The position numbers and the translations under genes were made by a program. Positions 55,739-64,000 of a DNA stretch of 64,000 bases are shown one piece after another. The notes under the pieces were generated by a model. That model was not told the DNA's origin. It was given only the letters and a program-made list of their open reading frames with translations, and ran no database searches. How positions within the stretch are numbered: the stretch's first letter is position 1; the number at the start of each line of letters is the position of its first letter. Source of the DNA: Caprella mutica (Eukaryota; Arthropoda; Malacostraca; Amphipoda; Caprellidae); contig CANNZV010000509.1 in NCBI GenBank assembly GCA_947561585.1, positions 124,001 through 188,000 on the forward strand, written 5' to 3'.

Positions 55739-56204
55739 ATATATGCAATTTTTAAATACGAGTTCCTAATATAAACTTGTAGATATCGTTAAATTGTAAC
55801 ATTTTCGTTCTACTGACAATAGAAAGCATGAATTTTATACCAAATTTATTAAAACGTGACAAAAATACCTAAAAAAATTTTTTTGATACTATATTATTTA
55901 TTAGATGATATTATCGATATCATTACCCGTTAAACACTTTTTCTCGTCTTTTCAATACACTTTAAATACTAAATAGTAATTAGAGCACAGGTTTGACATG
56001 TCCTTAGGGTCCAATGGTAGTCTGCCTAAACACTTAATCTCTCTGAAATAAGAAATAAAAGTAGTTCAAGATAAAGACTGGGGAAAATGTAATCCTTACA
56101 TGCAAAATATAAAATTGACAAAAGGATAAATTAGTAAGGTTTGAATTATCTCTTATATAACATATGATAATGCAATATTAGTAAATTTATAAATTATCAA
56201 TGAG

Positions 56205-56845
56205 AGATATCTCTGTGTATAAGGTAACTCGTGCGAGATATCTCGAGTTATAAGGTAGATAAGGCGATATATCTCGAGTTATAAGGTAGATAAGGCAATA
56301 TATCTCGAGTTATAAGGTAGATAAGGCGATATATCTCGAGTTATAAGGTAGATAAGGCAATATATCTCGAGTTATAAGGTAGATAAGGCGATATATCTCG
56401 AGTAATAAGGTAGATAAGGCGATATGTCTCGAATTATAAGGTAGATAATGCGATATATCTCGAGTTATAAGGTAGATAATGCGATATATATCGAGTTATA
56501 AGGTAGATAAGGCGATATATCTCGAGTTATAAGGTAGATAAGGCAATATATCTCGAGTTATAAGGTAGATAAGGCGATATATCTCGAGTTATAAGGTAGA
56601 TAAGGCGATATATCTCGAGTAATAAGGTAGATAAGGCGATATGTCTCGAATTATAAGGTAGATAATGCGATATATCTCGAGTTATAAGGTAGATAATGCG
56701 ATATATATCGAGTTATAAGGTAGATAAGGCGAGATATCTCGAGTTATAAGGTAACTCAGGCGAGATATCTCTGTGTGTAAGGTAACTCAGGCGAGATATC
56801 TCTGTGTATAAGATAACTGAGGCGAGATATCTCGAGTTATGAGGT
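56205..56845. repeat. minisatellite, 31-bp unit, about 20 copies
   Basis: Unit TAAGGTAGATAAGGCGATAT + ATCTCGAGTTA. A block of several units containing GATATGTCTCGAATTATAAG then GATAATGCGATATATATCG occurs twice (about 56400-56500 and 56610-56715), a higher-order duplication. End units are shifted to GGTAACTCAGGCGAGATATC + TC. Confidence 0.93.
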
Positions 56846-57132
56846 ACTCCCCCAGGCTTCGTACCATCTTCTCTCTATAATAATGCGCATTGAAGTGATA
56901 ATACGAGTCTGTACTTCAGAACTATTTCATACAATGAATTCCTTCTTATTCTGATAATCCGCAGAGTAGTAATCGGATTAATACATTTTCAGGGATTAAT
57001 ACTATTTTAGGAATATGATTATGTTATTATTTAAGTCTCTAATTAATGTGAAACAAATTAAATCATGAACATGATAAAATTGGTTACATTTCGAGAGTAC
57101 AAATTATGAATGTTATTAACTTAAAATAATTA

Positions 57133-57302
57133 GGGTATTCCAAGTTATCGAACTTTTTACAATTTTAATTCTAATTGGTATCCATGACACATGCAGGTAT
57201 CATGGATACCAATTAACATAAAAGTTAAATGATAATAATCATATATTTTTTCCTTACTTGATCGGAAACATGGAACCGTCCGATAACTCGAAAATTACCA
57301 TA
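57133..57302. mobile_element. family B palindromic MITE with core
   Basis: Left arm GGGTATTCCAAGTTATCGAA (worn), right arm TGGAACCGTCCGATAACTCG. Core GGTATCCATGACACATGCAG + GTATCATGGATACC. Confidence 0.75.
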
Positions 57303-57783
57303 ACCAAGATTACTGAACACATAGATATGGATAAACATACGATAGATTAGTTTAAATGGATATTATGAGAATTTGGTCATTTTACTTTTAAATAAATCGA
57401 TAATAAACTAGACCAACACAGCATTTTTTATCAAAGAAAAGAGTCACCGCATTATGTTAATTTATTAAATCACAGTTTTCTAATTTCCTATCTTTTTCTG
57501 ATTTTATAAATTTGTCACCATGTTTCCAGACCAATTTTAAAATATCTACAAACATACAATTAGTTTATTTTTGAAAATAAGAAATTAGTAAATAGTGGAA
57601 AAATCATTGTGGATACACTATTCTTTTGACTATACAAGTGTACATGACTAACATATTGTACTATTGGGTGTAAAAATAGCTACTCCTTTTTTTCAGAGAC
57701 GGTACAAACTCCCTAGGTAATAGAACATTTCCAAACAGAGCTAGAGTCTTATTTCAAAAGTTAGGTGTGGTGGACAAGCTTTA

Positions 57784-58047
57784 AGGGCCGTACACACGTA
57801 GGGTTTTTCAAGTCTTTCCACCAGACTTTTTGCTAAGCTCCTCCTACTTTTTCCACGAGAAGATAAGAAAAAACGATATAATTATTATTTATTTCAGTTG
57901 GTATCCATAATCACTGCAGGTATCATGGATACCAACTGAAATAAATAATAATTGTATCCTTTTTTTTATATTCTCGTGGTAAAAGTAGGAGGAGCTTAGC
58001 AAAAAGTCTGGTGGAAAGACTTAAAATCCCTACGTGTGTACGGCCCT
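57784..58047. mobile_element. family A palindromic MITE, copy 7
   Basis: 264 bp, ends AGGGCCGTACACACGTAGGG and CCCTACGTGTGTACGGCCCT, direct TTA on both sides (57781-57783, 58048-58050). Core GGTATCCATAATCACTGCAG + GTATCATGGATACC. Confidence 0.9.
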
Positions 58048-59194
58048 TTAGAATGGATAATTCGAATACTATAATGCACGAATATTATTCGAAAATAAAT
58101 AGGAAATGCATAATGCATATTGTTCTATTTAATACAACATTATAATTAATTATTAAGTCTGAAACAAATAGTAGTTAGAAATGGGTTTAAATTGTTCAAT
58201 TTAGGAGGTATTCTATTATGGTATTCCGATTACTGGGTATTCAAAAATTATTATTGGTAATATATATTATATATATAATATTTTTCTATAATCTATGATA
58301 GAATTTCAAAACTCAAATTAAAGTTTATTTGCATCATGATAGATGATATTTATCTTATTCGAAGGTTCACGTCCACCCAGAATTTTTTCCAATCATTTTT
58401 CATAAGATTAATTTAAGACATGAGCAATTTGAGCTTTTTTTATCTAAAAAAAATCATTTAAAAATAACATACATTAGATTCAATTATATATAAATCTAGT
58501 GAAAGTCTATTTAATTGAGAAGTGGTTAATTGGATTGTACAGTAGAGGGGTAGGTAAGAGACAGTGTATGTGGGTCAATTGTTAGCGGCTGTATCTGGAG
58601 TAGAGCCAGACTGTCAATGGGGAGAACAATCCGAGGGAATTTGATTCGGGAGAGGAACTCTTTATTGGAACCGCTTGGGTTCATTTGATCGGCACTGGGG
58701 AAACGGTGTGGGGAAAATAAGGGAAAAGAGGTGGGGAAGTGGGAGAGAAGATGGGAAATTGGAAAGGAGGAGCGAGAAGGGAAAGGAGATGGAGAAACAA
58801 AGGGGAAAATCTGAGAAGCAAAGGGGAAAAGGATACATATTTATAGAAAATAACCATACAGTGCCTTAGGGAACCCCTTTATGAATTTCAACCATATAAA
58901 TTGGATCTCTTCAGTCAAATTTGGAAATACAAAGAAACAATAATGGGAGGCTTAAGAAATGATTGGGGAAATAAAAAAAAAACAGTAGATTGGGGAAATG
59001 CTAAGAAACAATTGGGAAAAGATGCACAGAAAAATACGGGAGAGCATATGGTTGATACCAGGGAGATAATGCTAGAAATCTTACTTAAATGGGGTAAGTG
59101 ATGTAACATCAGAATAAACTATATTATTTGCCATTATATAATGTACTCCTTCTTTTTAATGGAAAACTAATGTCTTTGATTTTTTTTACCATTT

Positions 59195-59300
59195 TAACTC
59201 GTTAGTTTAATTAGCTTAACGAGTTACAATTTTAAACTATATATTTTTTTCTTATGAGACCGAAAATATAGAACTGTCCGATAATCCGTACCTTACTCAC
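59195..59300. mobile_element. family B MITE, right half only
   Basis: Right arm AGACCGAAAATATAGAACTG + TCCGATAATCCGTACCTTAC, preceded by the small hairpin TTAACTCGTTAGTTTAATTAGCTTAACGAGTT; the left arm is missing. Confidence 0.55.
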
Positions 59301-59544
59301 TTTTGAGTTATATTTCAGGCAATGACACAGTAAAACACGAACACTTTATTGAAGACGAATACTTCGGACATGAAAGAATGGGCCAATTGCAAGTTTTAAT
59401 GGGAGACTACTTAAAGAGTCAAATGAGCCATTACTTTCAGGCCACTGATTTCAAACTTCGAAATCTCTGACTAAATAGGTTCCTCATGAGTTTAACTGAA
59501 AAATGTCCTCTGATGGAATACCAGACTTTCAAAGTCTTTTCTTA

Positions 59545-59802
59545 AGTGCCGTACACACGTAGGGTTTTTTAAGTCTTTGCACCAGACTTTTTGCTAAGCT
59601 CCTACTACTTTTTCCACAAGAATATAAGAAAAAAGGATATAATTAATATTTATTTCAGTTGGTATCCATGCAGGTATCATGGATACAAACTAAAATAAAT
59701 AACAACTACATCCTTTTTTCTTATATTCTCGTGGAAAAAGTGGGAGGAGCTTATCAAAAAGTCTGGTGGAAAGACTTAAAAAACCCTACGTGTGTATACC
59801 CT
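59545..59802. mobile_element. family A palindromic MITE, copy 8
   Basis: 258 bp, left end AGTGCCGTACACACGTAGGG, right end CCCTACGTGTGTATACCCT (three bases lost), direct TTA on both sides. Core shortened to GGTATCCATGCAGGTATCAT. Confidence 0.87.
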
Positions 59803-60027
59803 TTATGTTCAGTTCCATATTTACTGTCATATAAGAAAAACCTATACAGTTTAATTCTTTTTATCTCTTTGCCAATTAAAAGAACGTGTTAGATTATAAT
59901 GTTATTCCTTATTTGACCGAAAATAAGCATTTCAAAGGAACGTTAATGAAGCTAAATAATCTCAGATTATTATTAAATGAAAGTTTTTATGAAAATCTTA
60001 TAGCTAATAGTTATATAACTTACTTAT

Positions 60028-60778
60028 ACAGGGTGTCCGATACTTTTGTTTCCAAACTTTAATATAAGGATGCATTCGTCGAAATAAACATTTTATTTTA
60101 TGAAGGTATGGTCTAAAATGCTTAGTTAAAGAGTTACAACGTCATTTTTTTAATGTTGCTCTAAGAAACAAAAAAATTTTAACAGTAATTATAAGGAGCA
60201 CAAAAAACTTAATCTTAAATTAGGTTACATGTTTGCAAAATGTGTTCAAACTGCCGCCCAATTGTTGCAATGCAAGCGTTCAAACGTTTTTCCTGCAAGG
60301 ATTCGTTAAACTCCTGGTGTCTTTGCTCGCGTCCACCAATCATTGGACAAACGTTTGAACAGCTGCAGCGCAACAAATGGGAGGCAGTTTGAAGTAGAGC
60401 AGAGAAGCTTATCTTTCATTTTTTAATGTTCATTGTCTTAATAAAGATAATTGCTTTTTTTTAATTATTTAAAGAAGGTTTGCTTCTTCTGGCAGGGGGC
60501 CTTTGAAAAAAAAAAAAAAAAAAAATTGAAAACATGTAACCTAATTTAAGATCAAGTTTCTTGTGCTCCTAATAATTACTGTTAAAAATGTTTTTCTTCT
60601 TATTGCAACATTAAAAAAAATGACGTTAACAAATAATAATAAATTGTACAGATACTACTTTCCTAACCTTGTATCTCTTTAACTAAGCATTTTAGACCAT
60701 ACCTAAATAAAAAGTGTTTATTTCGACGAATGCAACCTTATGTTAAAGTTTGGCAACAAAAGTGTTGGACAACCTGTA
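60028..60778. mobile_element. 750-bp fold-back element with ACAGGGTGTCCGATAC ends
   Basis: Inverted arms of about 200-300 bp: ACAGGGTGTCCGATACTTTT..TTCGTCGAAATAAACA..AGTTACAACGTCATTTTT and their complement at 60540-60778. The middle has a second inverted pair, TGTTCAAACTGCCGCCCAAT and ATTTGTTGCGC..GGAGGCAGTTTGAA. TA on both sides. No open transposase frame. Confidence 0.75.
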
Positions 60779-60959
60779 TAAATGTACAAAATAATAAGGT
60801 AGATAGCTTATAACTGTAACTATTATAAAATAAAATCTGAAAACAATACATTAAAGTGTTGATTGTAGTTTTATAAATTGTAATACCTCTGAATTTATTA
60901 AATGTTTGACTAGATACTTGGTAGACGGATAAAAAATATATTAAACAATATGATTTAAA

Positions 60960-61060
60960 GAGGTCGTTGTAGCGAGCTGCAGTCCGGTAGAACGGACAAC
61001 TATTATCCTTTGTTGGGGGTGTCCGTTCAACGGGCGTAAGCTGTAGTGGATTTACCTGTA
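60960..61060. other. GC-rich hairpin
   Basis: CAGTCCGGTAGAACGGACAA faces GGGTGTCCGTTCAACGGGCG with a 25-bp spacer. It stands out in GC content from its AT-rich flanks. No RNA family recognised. Confidence 0.4.
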
Positions 61061-61124
61061 AATATTTATACTTTCCTTTTTAAACCAACATATTTAGCTT
61101 GCTACCAAAGAGAATATTAATTAG

Positions 61125-61405
61125 CCCAGGTAAGAAGGATTTCTCTTAATAACTCAGGAATAAATTCTTATTGCCTAGGATATTCTCTTAATATCCCAGG
61201 AATAAATCCTTCTTGCCTGGGATACTCTTTTAATATCCCAGAGATAAGTCATTTTTGCTTTGGATACCACTTAATATCCCAGGATAAATCCTTCTTCCCT
61301 TGGATATTCTTTTAATATTCCAGGAATAAATCCTTCTTCCCTAGGATATTCCCTTAATATCCCAGGAAAAAATACGTCTTCCCTAGGATATCTTACTAAG
61401 CAGTT
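61125..61405. repeat. degenerate tandem repeat, about 43-bp unit, six copies
   Basis: Unit AATATCCCAGGAATAAATCC + TTCTTCCCTAGGATATTCTCTT. Each unit holds the inverted motifs ATCCCAGG and CCTAGGAT. Worn, with length variation. Confidence 0.82.
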
Positions 61406-61656
61406 CCTCGTGGTAAGATATTCTTTATATTTGGTAATCAACTAATTATAGAATAAAAATAATGGAGTGTCCTATTTTATTTAATTGTTTAAATAATTAT
61501 CCATTAGTGACCTGACATATTTACCATTAGGAGAAAATTAATCTGTTTCATTTTAATATAGAGAAAGGCTATTACCAAAGAATATTAAAGTTAATGTCCC
61601 CAATTAAATTAGCAAAATATATGTGATGGTAACATGAAACAGATTTCAGGAGCTAG

Positions 61657-61875
61657 GGTAAGTTCCGAGTTATCGAACGGTTCCACATTTTCGATCATGT
61701 GCATGAGAAAAAAATATACAACAATTATTATTTAACTTTCAGTTTAGTTGGTATCCATGATACCTGCAGGTAACATGGATACCAAGTATCAACTAAACTA
61801 AAAGTTAAGTAATAATTATAATATTTTTTAATAGAATCGAAAATATGGAACTGTCCGATAATTCAGAGCGATACT
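61657..61875. mobile_element. family B palindromic MITE with core
   Basis: Left end GGGTAAGTTCCGAGTTATCG + AACGGTTCCACATTTTCGAT; right arm TCGAAAATATGGAACTGTCC + GATAATTCAGAGCGA (tip decayed). Core GGTATCCATGATACCTGCAG + GTAACATGGATACC, one change from the palindrome. Confidence 0.82.
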
Positions 61876-62811
61876 ATTAAATGACTTGCATATTTTATAC
61901 TTTGTACAATTACATACATTACTAAAAACTATAAAAAGATAAGAATGTAATAACCATTTTTTCATTGAACCAATTTTTTTTCCACAATCTTCCATGATAC
62001 CCAAAACAATCTATCTGCAAAGTAAGTAACCGGAAAGAAGGTTATAGTGGGGCCATTGAAGATTAAGGGGGGTCATCACTTAATCTTTCTATATGGTACA
62101 CCATAAATTATAATCTGAGTACACCAGTTCCTTTAAAGTCTCTACCTTCATCTCCCATACTCCCTTATAAAATCTACCATAACTATCTGATAAACTATGA
62201 TAATGATCTCTTCCATTACCTTCCATATTCCCACCAATAATATCCCATAATACATCCATTAATCTATGGTGATATCTTTAATAGCCGTAGCAGAAAGGTA
62301 GCCACCGTATTTTTTAGAGTCACTGCCTTTATCTACCCATACTGGCCACCATAATCTGCCATTAACGAGTAAATTCGCAATTACTTGGCAGGCAGGCCCA
62401 CAGGCCAATGTATTCCTGTCAGTTGGTTTAGTGGGCAGTGAGGTAGGTAGGCAGGCTCGATAAATAGCTGTCAGCTCGGAATAGACTTCTATCTCACTGA
62501 ATATTGCCAGAGATTGGCACACACTGAAAAAAGAAGCCTGTTCCAAAGAGGGGGAAATCATGCGATATGAAAAGGTTAATTGAGCGTGAGCCACATCTAC
62601 GTGGCTTAGACTTATTTTGATAGAGAATATGAGGCAAGGGGCAGCTCTATCTTTTTACTCAACTGGAAGGTATACAAATATATTAAAATACATCATAAAA
62701 TAAAATAAAAGGAGTAGCATGAAAATTCAGATCTAAATATTCGAAAATTATTATAAAATTATTATTTCTTAGATCTACAAAATTATTTATATCGTCTCTC
62801 AGCTTCATTAT

Positions 62812-64000
62812 CTTCAGGCCCCATCATCTACAGTGTCTACAGGCCTCATCATCTACAGTGTCTTCAGGCCCCATCATCTACAGTGTCTACAGGCCTCATC
62901 ATCTACAGTGTCTTCAGGCCTCATCATCTACAGTGTCTACAGGCCTCATCATCTACAGTGTCTGCAGGCCTCATCATCTACAGTGTCTACAGGCCTCATC
63001 ATCTACAGTGTCTACAGGCCTCATCATCTACAGTGTCTACAGGCCTCATCATCTACAGTGACTACAGGCCTCATCATCTACAGTGTCTACAGGCCTCATC
63101 ATCTACAGTGTCTACAGGCCTCATCATCTACAGTGTCTACAGGCCTCATCATCTACAGTGTCTACAGGCCTCATCATCTACAGTGTCTAGAGGCTTCATC
63201 ATCTACAGTGTCTATAGGCCTCATCATCTACAGTGTCTACAGGCCTCATCATCTACAGTGTCTACAGGCCTCATCATCTACAGTGTCTACAGGCCTCATC
63301 ATCTACAGTGTCTACAGGCCTCATCATCTACAGTGTCTACAGGCCTCATCATCTACAGTGTCTACAGGCCTCATCATCTACAGTGTCTACAGGTCTCATC
63401 ATCTACAGTGTCTACAGGCCTCATCATCTACAGTGTCTACAGGCCTCATCATCTACAGTGTCTACAGGCCTCATCATCTACAGTGTCTACAGGCCTCATC
63501 ATCTACAGTGTCTACAGGCCTCATCATCTACAGTGTCTACAGGCCTCATCATCTAGAGTGTCTACAGGCCTCATCATCTACAGTGTCTACAGGCCTCATC
63601 ATCTACAGTGTCTACAGGCCTCACCATCTACAGTGTCTACAGACCTCATCATCAACAGTGTCTACAGGTCTCATCATCAACAGTGTCTGCAGGCCTCATC
63701 ATCTACAGTGTCTACAGGCCTCATCATCTACAGTGTCTACAGGCCTCATCATCTACAGTGTCTACAGGCCTCATCATCAACAGTGTCTGCAGGCCTCATC
63801 ATCTACAGTATCTACAGATCTCATCATCAACAGTGTCTGCAGGTCTCATCATTTACAGTGTCTACAGGCCTCATCATCAACAGTGTCTACAGGCCTCATC
63901 ATCAACAGTGTCTACAGGCCTCATCATCTACAGTATCTACAGGCCTCATCATCAATAGTGTCTACAGGCCTCATCATCAACAGTGTCTACAGGCCTCATC
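62812..64000. repeat. minisatellite, 25-bp unit, at least 47 copies (array 2, runs off the window)
   Basis: Unit AGGCCTCATCATCTACAGTG + TCTAC, the same unit and orientation as array 1 at 9796-11675, about 51 kb away. Here units are more uniform, with CATCAACAGTG variants only toward the right. Open frames are repeat artefacts. Confidence 0.95.

Larger units (their letters stand above)
54688..64000 (-). other. eag upstream intron (or 5' region), to the window edge
   Basis: No further exon seen. It holds arrays at 55390, 56215, 61130 and 62812, family A copies at 57784 and 59545, family B copies, and a 750-bp fold-back at 60028. Purine-rich sequence fills 58660-59100. Nothing recognised in 54700-55370, 58050-58550 and 61880-62800. 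Confidence 0.6.

Noticed and set aside
58675..59101. Purine-rich plus-strand frames (EKQRGKSEKQRGK)
   Set aside because: Composition is due to a polypurine stretch; no domain or splice signals.
62259..62594. Minus-strand frame of 111 codons
   Set aside because: No recognisable domain; composition (Cys/Pro/Trp mix, TE-like sequence) and isolation give no support. It is also not the missing eag first exon.
54700..64000. First eag exon (start codon and PAS cap)
   Set aside because: Looked for by eye for an FLENIIRRSN-like segment on the minus strand and not found; it is probably beyond the right edge.

Overview
The window looks like a gene-poor, AT-rich piece of an animal nuclear genome, most likely an insect. 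The only gene I can support is a large intron-rich one on the minus strand, plus a very dense load of palindromic MITEs and minisatellites. The gene encodes an ether-a-go-go (EAG, Kv10/KCNH1-like) voltage-gated potassium channel. Its conserved core reads almost like Drosophila Eag, from memory of the family and without a database search. A hemipteran is plausible but cannot be shown from this sequence.

Gene layout: sixteen candidate exons run from high to low coordinates, 54687 down to 183. In order they carry the PAS domain (exons 1-3), the linker to S1 (4-5), S1-S3 (6), S4-S5 (7), turret, pore helix and SVGFGN filter (8), S6 and C-linker (9-10), cyclic-nucleotide-binding-homology domain with the TYNL intrinsic ligand (11), and the cytoplasmic tail (12-16). 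All splice phases agree across the sixteen exons and give 907 codons. The N-terminal PAS-cap exon should lie above 64000, and the final coiled-coil tail exons should lie below position 1. The gene is therefore cut at both ends.

Repeats: about 22 tandem arrays (unit lengths about 15 to 49 bp) sit in the introns, most of them in the 22-kb intron 2 (30221-52194) and in intron 1. Between and inside them are at least eight copies of a TTA/TAA-flanked palindromic MITE (family A, ends AGGGCCGTACACACG), about twenty-five copies or fragments of a TA-flanked palindromic MITE (family B, ends GGGTAAGTT..TTATCGG), five pogo/Tigger-like MITEs (family C, ends CAGTAGAACTCCTCTATA), and several rarer fold-back elements. 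One of these has kept a mariner-type transposase fragment.

The most interesting pattern is that families A and B have different ends and different target-site duplications but share the same inner module, centred on the palindrome GGTATCCATGATACCTGCA/GGTATCATGGATACC. This module, and the arms of families C and D, have repeatedly grown into minisatellites inside the elements. On the gene side, exon 6 has two GTAAGT donors 39 nt apart and in frame. They would switch a 13-residue insert in the S3-S4 linker, the same position where mammalian Kv10.1 has its known splice insert.
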